This document shows, piece by piece, positions 1-5,070 of a DNA stretch of 5,078 nt. Origin of the DNA: Aquificota bacterium (GTDB lineage Bacteria > Aquificota > Aquificia > Aquificales > Hydrogenothermaceae); NCBI GenBank assembly GCA_013153235.1, contig JAADEU010000058.1, positions 1 to 5,078 on the forward strand, given 5' to 3'. Under the pieces are notes generated by a model, which worked only from the letters and a program-made list of their open reading frames with translations, did no database searches and was not told the DNA's origin. Numbering within the stretch: position 1 is the first letter of the stretch; the number at the start of each line of letters is the position of its first letter. A program made the position numbers and the translations under genes.

Positions 1-646
1 GGTGTCCTGCCACATAGGCAAAAAATGTAAATGATGCAATGGCTATCAGGGATGGTCCTATTGCAAGGCCGTCAAGACCGTCTGTAAGGTTAACCGCGTT
101 GGAGGTTCCAACAATAATGAAAATCATAAACAGGATATAAAATAATCCGAGGTCTATCTGGACATCCTTCAAAAACGGAAAGTAAAGAACAGAGTTAAAT
201 TCTGGATAGATGTACAGGGCAACGGCTATAATCGATGCCAGGATGGTTTGTATGATGAATTTTGTTTTTGAGGAAATACCCTTTTTGGTCTTTATTTTCC
301 TGTAATCGTCCCATCCTCCAAGTATGGCGAATGAGACCATGGCAAACACCACAACCCAGACGTAATAGTTATCAAGCCGGCACCACAGGAGTGTGGAAAT
401 CAAAACGGCCAGTACAATAAGGATTCCTCCCATTGTAGGGGTGTGCTTTTTCCCTTCGTGTCCGTCAGGGGTGTATTCCCTGACGTATCCCCCTTCTTTT
501 TTCTGGAAAAGCTTCAATCTGGATATTATATAGGGACCGATTATCAGGGATATGAAAAATGATGTTATAAGGGCATAAAAGCCTCTGAAAGTAATGTATT
601 TAAACAGATTTATATCCAGAAACTGGTACAGCAGGTGGTAAAGCAT
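1..646 (-). CDS. mraY: Phospho-N-acetylmuramoyl-pentapeptide-transferase MraY (5' part, cut by window edge)
   Basis: Integral membrane enzyme that transfers phospho-MurNAc-pentapeptide from UDP to undecaprenyl phosphate, making lipid I for peptidoglycan. The first 215 residues are present with no stop; roughly the C-terminal 40% lies beyond position 1, since the family is about 320-360 residues. Visible landmarks are the HTPTMGG motif (residues 68-74), the catalytic Asp pair in GGWDDYRK (110-117; Asp113, Asp114) and NLTDGLDGLA (186-195). Hydrophobic segments at about 23-43, 75-90, 95-112, 130-147 and 166-185 fit the multi-span topology. The family motif usually reads G-F/L-x-DDY, so the Trp before the Asp pair is a minor variant. 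The ATG at 646 lies 4 bp after the stop of the SPOUT methyltransferase gene and follows an AGGTAGGTAG purine run, so it is probably co-transcribed. Identification is very secure. Confidence 0.97.
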   Translation of the reverse strand, partial: MLYHLLYQFLDINLFKYITFRGFYALITSFFISLIIGPYIISRLKLFQKKEGGYVREYTPDGHEGKKHTPTMGGILIVLAVLISTLLWCRLDNYYVWVVVFAMVSFAILGGWDDYRKIKTKKGISSKTKFIIQTILASIIAVALYIYPEFNSVLYFPFLKDVQIDLGLFYILFMIFIIVGTSNAVNLTDGLDGLAIGPSLIAIASFTFFAYVAGH

Positions 647-656
647 CTACCTACCT
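647..656 (-). promoter_or_regulatory. Ribosome binding site of mraY
   Basis: AGGTAGGTAG sits immediately before the ATG at 646, with the 5' AGGT about 6 nt from the start. It overlaps the stop codon of the preceding gene and supports the chosen mraY start. The match to the anti-Shine-Dalgarno is only moderate. Confidence 0.5.
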
Positions 657-1220
657 GTTTGGTGAAAATAGTCTATCAAGGATTATGGCTGTCGCATTTC
701 TCACAGACAGGTGGTTATAATCACCGGCTCCCAGTATCGGCTCAAGAATGTAATCACAGCTGCTTACAAGTTCTTCAGGCATACCCCAACCTGTTCCCAT
801 TAAAATCAGATACACATGCTCTTTTTTTCGTATCTTTTCTGCCATATCTTTATACGAAATCGTCTGGGGGTATTTCTTTGCCGATGTTGCTATAAGTTTT
901 GGAAGTTTTCCTGTCTCTTCCTTTATCTTTTCCATCGCCTCTGTGATTGAGGACACAAGTCTGACCAGCTTTGCAGCCTCAGCTCTCCTCGGGTTGAAAG
1001 TGGCTCCAAATCCCTCTGTCCAGTATTTTATCTGCTCCGAAATAACAAACTGCTGGGCCTCAAGTGGCTGGACAATATAATAGCCGCCAAGTTCGTAAGT
1101 CCTTGCCGGTCTTGCTATATCGTGGAAATCAAGGGTGGTAAATGATGTTACAACCCATTTTTTATCTTTGTTTACAGCAGGGTAGTGGACCACAGACACG
1201 AAAACGTGGCTGTTTTTCAT
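651..1220 (-). CDS. SPOUT-fold SAM-dependent RNA methyltransferase (TM1570/PF09936-like)
   Basis: Predicted cytoplasmic SPOUT-class RNA methyltransferase of 189 residues, matching the family with Thermotoga TM1570. The RNA target is, as far as I know, not established. Characteristic stretches are HYPAVNK (residues 12-18), FHDIARPARTYEL (32-44), the Q-x-L-x-x-Q segment near 51-57, and the C-terminal knot region: LMGTGWGMP (140-148), then LEPILGAGDYNHLSVRNA (159-176) and AIILDRL (178-184). The G-T-G-W-G loop and N-H-L-S-V-R are typical of the SAM-binding trefoil knot. Length fits the stand-alone family. In many bacteria this gene is next to, or fused with, trmD; here it lies between an exported protein gene and mraY. 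Its ATG abuts the preceding stop exactly (TAA|ATG), with an AGGGAG 6 nt upstream, indicating efficient translation within the operon. Confidence 0.88.
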   Translation of the reverse strand: MKNSHVFVSVVHYPAVNKDKKWVVTSFTTLDFHDIARPARTYELGGYYIVQPLEAQQFVISEQIKYWTEGFGATFNPRRAEAAKLVRLVSSITEAMEKIKEETGKLPKLIATSAKKYPQTISYKDMAEKIRKKEHVYLILMGTGWGMPEELVSSCDYILEPILGAGDYNHLSVRNATAIILDRLFSPNR

Positions 1221-1841
1221 TTAATGCTCCCTGTATTTTATGTATTTTTCCGTACCGTCGGTAAATTTTATCACTGAAGGGTAGAACTTAATGATAAGCT
1301 GGTTCAGGGGAAGCTCTTTGACCTTTCTGTGGTTTTCGTTATTCGGGTCGTACTCAAACTCAACGCTCATCTTTACCTCTTCCCCTGGCTTAATGGTCAT
1401 ACCCCTCAGGAAGTTCAGGGCTTTATTCACATTGATTTTCCTTTCCATAAGGAGATGGCCTTCTTTATCGAAAATCATTACCTTACCTGAGATATTTTCC
1501 ACCTCTTTTCCGGTGTTATTTATGAAGACCATTTTCAGAATAATCAGGTCAGACCTCTGCCACAGACTTTCCTTTAGTCTGACAGGCTTGAATTTTTTTG
1601 ATAAAACCCTGTACTCAACAAGATTCTGATTTTCCCCTACGGTGATGATATCACCCTCAACAGATGGCTCTACATTTGATGGTTCAGTTCTTCCCTCAAG
1701 TCTGTTCAGCCTTTCTTCAAGCTGTCTGACCTTCTCTTCAAGCTGTTTTACCCTTTCTTCCAGTGTCTGTGCCGGAACTGAAACAACAAGGAAAATCGTC
1801 AGAAATAAAAATGCTATCCTCAGCAAGAAACCCACCCTCAT
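1221..1841 (-). CDS. Exported coiled-coil protein with a predicted beta-sandwich domain, function unknown
   Basis: Not recognised as a named gene; 206 residues. Residues 1-24 form a clear signal sequence (Arg2/Arg8, then a hydrophobic core about 4-21, with a VPA|Q type signal peptidase I site near 23-25), so the product should be periplasmic or surface-exposed; there is no lipobox Cys. Residues 27-51 are an almost perfect heptad coiled coil, with units LEERVKQ, LEEKVRQ, LEERLNR, LEGR. An acidic Pro/Ser linker follows (about 51-62). Residues 68-203 alternate short polar and beta-prone stretches, including VFINNTGKEV, GKVMIFDKEG and the turn IKPGEEV; this suggests an Ig-like or FxLYD-type sandwich, but that is inference from pattern only. 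The ATG overlaps the secG stop (ATGA), and only a weak purine run (AAAAGAA) precedes it, so translation is probably coupled to secG. A cell-envelope role is plausible given export and flanking secG/mraY. Confidence 0.85.
   Translation of the reverse strand: MRVGFLLRIAFLFLTIFLVVSVPAQTLEERVKQLEEKVRQLEERLNRLEGRTEPSNVEPSVEGDIITVGENQNLVEYRVLSKKFKPVRLKESLWQRSDLIILKMVFINNTGKEVENISGKVMIFDKEGHLLMERKINVNKALNFLRGMTIKPGEEVKMSVEFEYDPNNENHRKVKELPLNQLIIKFYPSVIKFTDGTEKYIKYREH
1692..1763 (-). repeat. 21-bp coding tandem repeat (coiled-coil heptads)
   Basis: About three and a half imperfect 21-bp units lie inside the exported protein gene. The marker TCAAG/TCCAG recurs on the plus strand at 1696, 1717, 1738 and 1759, exactly 21 bp apart, and the twelve bases TCTTCAAGCTGT are identical at 1714 and 1735. 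Each unit encodes one seven-residue heptad beginning L-E-E/G. The near-identity of two units suggests growth by tandem duplication rather than only convergent amino-acid selection. Confidence 0.75.
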
Positions 1842-2134
1842 TTCTTTTCTGTCTGTTTTGTCTGTGGAATATCAGATATTACAGACGGGTTGTGGAGGGA
1901 TTTGTGGTGTATGTACGACAGGGCAAACACAAGAAATAGAAAAATTCCCCCAAGCCAGTAGGTTATTTTTGTCAGTATATTGGAGGCTCCTGCCCCAAGT
2001 ACTGCAGCTGCAGCACCGGAACCGAAGATTGCACCGATTTCGGCCCCCTTTGTTTTCTGCATAAGCACTATGATAATGAGGAGAACAGCATCTATAATAA
2101 GCAGTATTGAAAGCACTGTAAACAGAATATCCAT
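1838..2134 (-). CDS. secG: Preprotein translocase subunit SecG
   Basis: Small accessory subunit of the SecYEG channel in the cytoplasmic membrane, which helps SecA-driven export. The 98-residue product has the family layout: a first membrane helix (about 3-24), the loop signature LMQKTKGAEIGAIFGSG with a Gly/Ala-rich stretch (24-49), the NILTKIT segment, a second helix (about 57-76) and a short polar, Lys-rich tail. Length is normal for bacterial SecG (about 70-120). The ATG is 1 bp after the tpiA stop, and a strong GGAGG inside the last codons of tpiA lies 6 nt upstream. Its TGA overlaps the start of the exported coiled-coil gene (ATGA). The tpiA-secG pairing is a recurrent bacterial arrangement and supports the call. 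Confidence 0.95.
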   Translation of the reverse strand: MDILFTVLSILLIIDAVLLIIIVLMQKTKGAEIGAIFGSGAAAAVLGAGASNILTKITYWLGGIFLFLVFALSYIHHKSLHNPSVISDIPQTKQTEKK

Positions 2135-2135
2135 C

Positions 2136-2906
2136 CTACACCTCCAGTACTTCTGTTATGATTTTGTAGAATCTTTCAGGGTCCAGACTTGCAGTGCCTA
2201 CAAGGAAGCCCTCTATGTTTGGCTCTTTTATAAGCTCCCTGGCGTTTTTCTCGTTTACGCTTCCGCCGTAGAGTATCCTCGTTTTGTGGTCGTTACCCTT
2301 TGATATCTCGTTTATAAGGGACCTGATAAATCTGTGAACCTCCTGGGCCTGTTCCGGGGTGGCGTTTACCCCTGTTCCTATTGCCCACACAGGCTCGTAT
2401 GCTATGTCTATGTAAACAAGGTCCCTTTCAACACCGGCAAGACCGTTCCTTATCTGTCTTTCTACAACAGACAGGGTTTTACCCTGCTCCCTTTCTTCTA
2501 TCGTTTCACCTACACAGAGTATCGGTCTTATTCCATGTTCAACGGCTGATATTACCTTTTTGTTTATAAGCTCATCCTTTTCACCGAATTTGTGTCTTCT
2601 TTCGGAATGTCCCAGGATTACGTAATCAACCTCAAGTTCTGTAAGCATAAGCGGGGATATCTCACCTGTAAAAGCCCCTTTTTCCTCGTAGTACATATTC
2701 TGGGCACCTAACTTTACGTTGTACTCCCCTTCCTTTCTGGCGGCATCCAGTTTTATGGAGGCTGATGAGAGTGCCGTAAAAGGTGGGGCTATCATTATCT
2801 CAACCTTCATCAGGTCCTTTACAGAAGGCAGGAACAGCTCAAGGTATTCAAGGGTTTCACCTACAGTCTTATTCATCTTCCAGTTGGCAGCTATAAGGTA
2901 GCTCAT
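2136..2906 (-). CDS. tpiA: Triosephosphate isomerase
   Basis: Cytoplasmic TIM-barrel enzyme interconverting dihydroxyacetone phosphate and glyceraldehyde 3-phosphate in glycolysis, gluconeogenesis and the Calvin-type sugar pathways. The 256 residues match the usual 245-260. All catalytic elements are present: Asn8 and Lys10 in AANWKMN, His100 in ILGHSERR (97-104), the base Glu171 in AYEPVWAIGTG (169-179), which includes flexible loop 6, and the phosphate-binding YGGSV (213-217). The last glycine motif reads GFLVGTASL (233-241), where many homologues have VGGASL; this is a small variation. The ATG is 2 bp after the gpmA stop, with a GGAGA 6 nt upstream that overlaps the end of gpmA. Position between gpmA and secG fits a carbon-metabolism segment of the operon. 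The start is secure because the conserved N-terminal strand begins right after it. Confidence 0.98.
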   Translation of the reverse strand: MSYLIAANWKMNKTVGETLEYLELFLPSVKDLMKVEIMIAPPFTALSSASIKLDAARKEGEYNVKLGAQNMYYEEKGAFTGEISPLMLTELEVDYVILGHSERRHKFGEKDELINKKVISAVEHGIRPILCVGETIEEREQGKTLSVVERQIRNGLAGVERDLVYIDIAYEPVWAIGTGVNATPEQAQEVHRFIRSLINEISKGNDHKTRILYGGSVNEKNARELIKEPNIEGFLVGTASLDPERFYKIITEVLEV

Positions 2907-2908
2907 CC

Positions 2909-3523
2909 CTAATCTCCAAGATGTCTTATTTCTTTACTGATGATGTTTTCGTTTTCATCAAGTTCGTAAACAATCGGTGTCCCTGTTGGAATCTCAACCT
3001 TTATGATTTCTTCCGGGGTGAGTTTTTCAAGGTACATAACTATTGACCTGAGGGAGTTACCGTGGGCAACAACCAGAACATCCCTTCCGTCTTTTATATC
3101 CCCCATTATTGCCCTTTCAAGGAAAGGGATTGTTCTTTCAGCTGTATCTTTAAGGGATTCACCTTCAGGTGGGGGTATGTCGTAGCTTCTTCTCCACAGG
3201 AGGACTATTTCGGCACCCCACTTTTCCCTGGCCCTGTCTTTGTTAAGTCCCTGGAGGGCTCCGTAATGCCTTTCGTTCAAGGCCTTATCCTTTATAACAG
3301 GTATTAAAAGACCTATCGTTTCCAGTATGATTCTCAGCGTTTCCTGTGCCCTTGAAAGGTCGGATGTGTAGGCAACAGAGAATCTAATATCTTTCAGAAG
3401 TTCACCGGCCTTGTAGGCCTCTTCTTTTCCTTTTTCTGTAAGGGGTACATCAACCCATCCTGTAAATCTGTTTTGAAGGTTCCATATTGACTGTCCGTGT
3501 CTGACAAGAACCAGTTTAGGCAT
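2909..3523 (-). CDS. gpmA: 2,3-bisphosphoglycerate-dependent phosphoglycerate mutase (short form)
   Basis: Histidine-phosphatase-superfamily enzyme interconverting 3- and 2-phosphoglycerate through a phosphohistidine intermediate, in the cytoplasm. Visible active-site pieces are LVRHGQS with the phosphorylated His9 (residues 6-12), the substrate loop NRFTGWVDVPLT (18-29), TSDLSRAQET (53-62), the acid/base Glu84 in LNERHYGALQGLNK (82-95), and His154 in VAHGNSLR (152-159). NRFTGW plus ERHYGxLQGLNK distinguish it from generic phosphatases such as CobC or PhoE. At 204 residues it is shorter than the E. coli type (about 250); the missing part is in the region after Trp110, where the chain goes straight to YDIPPPEGESL, and in the C-terminal tail. 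Such short forms exist in other bacteria. Its first 8 bp overlap the DUF3817 gene, and AAGGAG lies 9 nt upstream of the ATG. tpiA follows after 2 bp, pairing two sugar-phosphate steps. Confidence 0.95.
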   Translation of the reverse strand: MPKLVLVRHGQSIWNLQNRFTGWVDVPLTEKGKEEAYKAGELLKDIRFSVAYTSDLSRAQETLRIILETIGLLIPVIKDKALNERHYGALQGLNKDRAREKWGAEIVLLWRRSYDIPPPEGESLKDTAERTIPFLERAIMGDIKDGRDVLVVAHGNSLRSIVMYLEKLTPEEIIKVEIPTGTPIVYELDENENIISKEIRHLGD

Positions 3524-3851
3524 TGACCAGCTCTCCTTCCTTTTCTTTTTTTTCTATTTTACCATTAAAATCTTTTATCATTTTTTCCATTGGAATCAGT
3601 CCAAAAGGTATAACGGAAAACACCAGCATTTTTACTGTAAAGCTATTGTCAAGCCCATTTTTTTTCCTTGCGGTATAAAGGGCATATAGAAAAAGCAGCC
3701 ATAAAATACCGTGTATTGAGCCAAAAATCATTGTGGCAATTTTATATCCCCATATGTATTTGAGGGGCATGGCAACGAAAACAAGAACAATCAGTGAGAT
3801 ACCCTCGATAAATGATACCTTTGCAAGGAAGTCCATTGATTTTTTATCCAT
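3516..3851 (-). CDS. DUF3817 family small integral membrane protein
   Basis: Predicted cytoplasmic-membrane protein of 111 residues, function unknown. It matches the DUF3817 (YdzA-like) pattern: FIEGISLIVLVFVAMPLKY (residues 14-32) followed by FGSIHGILWLLFLYAL (43-58), where the E-G, A-M-P-L-K-Y and H-G residues are the hallmark. Three hydrophobic segments are visible, at about 13-31, 37-60 and 73-88, then a Lys/Glu-rich tail (90-111). I chose the ATG at 3851 rather than the in-frame ATG at 3866, which would add MKEKK, because AAGGAG sits 6 nt before 3851 and nothing comparable precedes 3866. The start overlaps the upstream methyltransferase stop by 8 bp and the stop overlaps gpmA by 8 bp, so it is probably translationally coupled on both sides. 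Conserved acidic and His residues in membrane segments hint at a transport or sensing role, but nothing here proves one. Confidence 0.85.
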   Translation of the reverse strand: MDKKSMDFLAKVSFIEGISLIVLVFVAMPLKYIWGYKIATMIFGSIHGILWLLFLYALYTARKKNGLDNSFTVKMLVFSVIPFGLIPMEKMIKDFNGKIEKKEKEGELVNA

Positions 3852-4605
3852 CTTTTTCTCCTTCATAGAATTTTTCCAGGATAAATTCTACCTCCGGAGT
3901 GTATACCTTTTTATTAGGTTCGTCATAAACAATCAGAGGTTTCTCAACAAGCTCCCCTCCAGGCTTTCCACCTTTAAGGCATTCAATAAGAACATGGGTT
4001 GCCGGTTCGCCGGCTGTAGGGTGGATAAACCTGTACCTTTTTGGCTGGAGATTTTTTTCCACAGCTGTAATGATGGCCTCAGAGAGCCTTGTGGCCGGGA
4101 AAATGAAAAACAGTCTGCCCTTTGGTTTTAGCAGATACTCCCCTGCTTTAATAAAGTCCTTCAGTCTGCCTTCCAGTTCGTATCTGGCAATGGATTTTTC
4201 GTCTGCAGTGTGTTCTTCAGGTGGAGGATGGTACGGTGGATTGAAAACGACATAATCAAATGTTTCAGGTCTGAATATCCTTTTTATTTCCCTTATGTCC
4301 CCTTTAAACAATTGGGCCCTTACATTGTTCAGCTGGAGATTTCTCCATGCCTGTGAAAATAAACTTTCCTGAAGCTCTACCCCGTAGAGCTGGAGTTTTC
4401 TGTATTTAAGGGATAAAAGCAGGAGTATAATCCCGTTTCCTGTTCCAAGGTCAACCAGGGACGATGGTCTATCCGGAATATTTATAAAATGGGCCAACAG
4501 AACACTATCAATATTAAATCTGTACCCATCTTTGCTCTGTATAACATTAATCCTGCCCCGTATAAACGGGGTCAGGGTTTCGTTTTCCTTTGGTTTTATT
4601 TCCAT
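3844..4605 (-). CDS. TrmN6/YfiC-like SAM-dependent N6-adenine methyltransferase
   Basis: Class I Rossmann-fold methyltransferase of 253 residues, best matching the COG4123 group whose E. coli member (TrmN6/YfiC) methylates A37 of tRNA1(Val). Evidence: the N-terminal GYRFNIDSVLLAHF (residues 27-40), typical of this group; SAM motif I VDLGTGNGIILLLL (51-64); acidic GVELQ at the end of strand 2 (75-79); KGDIRE (101-106); and the catalytic NPPY (122-125) that marks N-methylation of adenine or of glutamine. A PrmC-type protein methyltransferase also carries NPPY but lacks the DSVLLA opening. Length agrees with YfiC (about 245). The ATG abuts the atpC stop (TAA|ATG), and I see no Shine-Dalgarno, suggesting reinitiation after atpC. 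The gene ends 8 bp inside the DUF3817 gene. The exact substrate is inferred from family, not shown, so no gene symbol is given. Confidence 0.87.
   Translation of the reverse strand: MEIKPKENETLTPFIRGRINVIQSKDGYRFNIDSVLLAHFINIPDRPSSLVDLGTGNGIILLLLSLKYRKLQLYGVELQESLFSQAWRNLQLNNVRAQLFKGDIREIKRIFRPETFDYVVFNPPYHPPPEEHTADEKSIARYELEGRLKDFIKAGEYLLKPKGRLFFIFPATRLSEAIITAVEKNLQPKRYRFIHPTAGEPATHVLIECLKGGKPGGELVEKPLIVYDEPNKKVYTPEVEFILEKFYEGEKDG
3858..3863 (-). promoter_or_regulatory. Ribosome binding site fixing the DUF3817 gene start
   Basis: AAGGAG ends 6 nt before the ATG at 3851, inside the last codons of the methyltransferase gene. The same 6-nt spacing is used by atpC, tpiA, secG and the SPOUT methyltransferase gene here. 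The competing ATG at 3866 would place this motif inside the coding region and has only a distant GGAAA upstream. Confidence 0.75.
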
Positions 4606-5016
4606 TTATCTGACTTTTACACCGGCAAGTTCTAACAGTACTTCAGCCCTTTCCCTCATCTTTTCAAGGTTCTCTATCTCTTCAAGGGAAAGAGTTTCCC
4701 TCTGTTCCAGTTTTGCAAGGGCTTCCTCAAGGATTTTCTTTTCCTGCTCAACATTTATTTCTCCGAGCTCAAATGCTTCCTCAACAAGAACAATAACCCT
4801 GTCACCCCTTACATCTATTGTTCCGTAGGTAACGGCAAACTCAAGGGGCTCTTCCTCTGGTCTTTCAATTCTGAGTTTTCCTGGAACAACGTTGGTAAGA
4901 AGGAGCATGTGGTTCTCAAGTATTCCAATTTCACCATCTGAAGTGTTTATAACTGTCTGCTCAACCTCTCCCTGAAAAACTATACCGTTAGGGGTAACCA
5001 CCTCAAGCTGATACAT
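4606..5016 (-). CDS. atpC: F1Fo ATP synthase epsilon subunit
   Basis: Central-stalk subunit of the membrane ATP synthase, coupling rotor to catalytic head and often restraining ATP hydrolysis. The 136 residues have the standard two domains: an N-terminal beta-sandwich (about 1-85) with LEVVTPNGIVFQGEV and the signature GEIGILENHMLLLTNVVPGKL (28-48), and a C-terminal helical hairpin (about 88-132) of Glu/Leu-rich helices. The hinge reads GEINVEQEKK (85-94), where ATP-binding epsilons have I-D-x-x-R-A. The ATG at 5016 has an AGGAGG 6 nt upstream. No atpD lies immediately upstream: the adjacent 62 bp are non-coding in appearance, so atpC is separated from the usual atpD-atpC pair and appears to lead this operon. 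A dispersed ATP synthase gene set is known in Aquificota. Confidence 0.95.
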   Translation of the reverse strand: MYQLEVVTPNGIVFQGEVEQTVINTSDGEIGILENHMLLLTNVVPGKLRIERPEEEPLEFAVTYGTIDVRGDRVIVLVEEAFELGEINVEQEKKILEEALAKLEQRETLSLEEIENLEKMRERAEVLLELAGVKVR

Positions 5017-5022
5017 TCCTTG

Positions 5023-5028
5023 CCTCCT
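5023..5028 (-). promoter_or_regulatory. Consensus ribosome binding site of atpC
   Basis: AGGAGG with a 6-nt spacer before the ATG at 5016 is the strongest translation signal in the window, in keeping with the need for a stoichiometric ATP synthase subunit at the head of the block. Confidence 0.85.
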
Positions 5029-5035
5029 ATTAAAT

Positions 5036-5070
5036 CTTTCAATAAATTAGTTTACAATAAATTGAACCAA
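5036..5070 (-). promoter_or_regulatory. Possible sigma-70-type promoter for the atpC-led operon
   Basis: On the minus strand this AT-rich stretch holds TTGGTT (5070-5065) followed, 18 nt later, by TTTATT (5046-5041), which could serve as weak -35 and -10 boxes and would give a leader of roughly 20 nt before the atpC start. Each box matches consensus only partly. Placement is reasonable because this is the only non-coding DNA visible, but the true promoter may lie beyond position 5078. Confidence 0.22.
5040..5063 (-). repeat. Pair of 9-bp direct repeats upstream of atpC
   Basis: The plus-strand nonamer CAATAAATT occurs at 5040-5048 and again at 5055-5063, with a 15-bp period. The repeats overlap the possible promoter. 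They could be a regulator site, or a chance result of the AT-rich composition; no known motif is recognised. Confidence 0.4.

Noticed and set aside
635..895. Plus-strand open frame of 86 codons
   Set aside because: It lies wholly antisense to the SPOUT methyltransferase and the mraY start, whose conserved motifs show the minus strand is coding; its translation has no recognisable domain.
1642..2064. Plus-strand open frame of 140 codons with a Ser/Leu-rich repeat
   Set aside because: The Ser-rich pattern is the antisense reading of the Leu-Glu heptads and of secG. It crosses two well-supported minus-strand genes.
3852..3866. Longer DUF3817 product starting at the ATG at 3866
   Set aside because: Adds only MKEKK, has no suitable Shine-Dalgarno, and would bury the good AAGGAG that serves the ATG at 3851.
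3733..4131. Plus-strand open frame of 132 codons
   Set aside because: Antisense to DUF3817 and the TrmN6-like methyltransferase, with no ribosome binding site or domain signature.
4532..4828. Plus-strand Ser-rich open frame of 98 codons
   Set aside because: Antisense to the Glu/Leu-rich helical hairpin of atpC; the Ser richness is produced by reading GAA/GAG/CTT codons in reverse.
5029..5054. Promoter formed by TTGTAA and TTTAAT with a 17-bp spacer
   Set aside because: The boxes look reasonable, but transcription would start within the AGGAGG ribosome binding site, leaving atpC with no usable leader.
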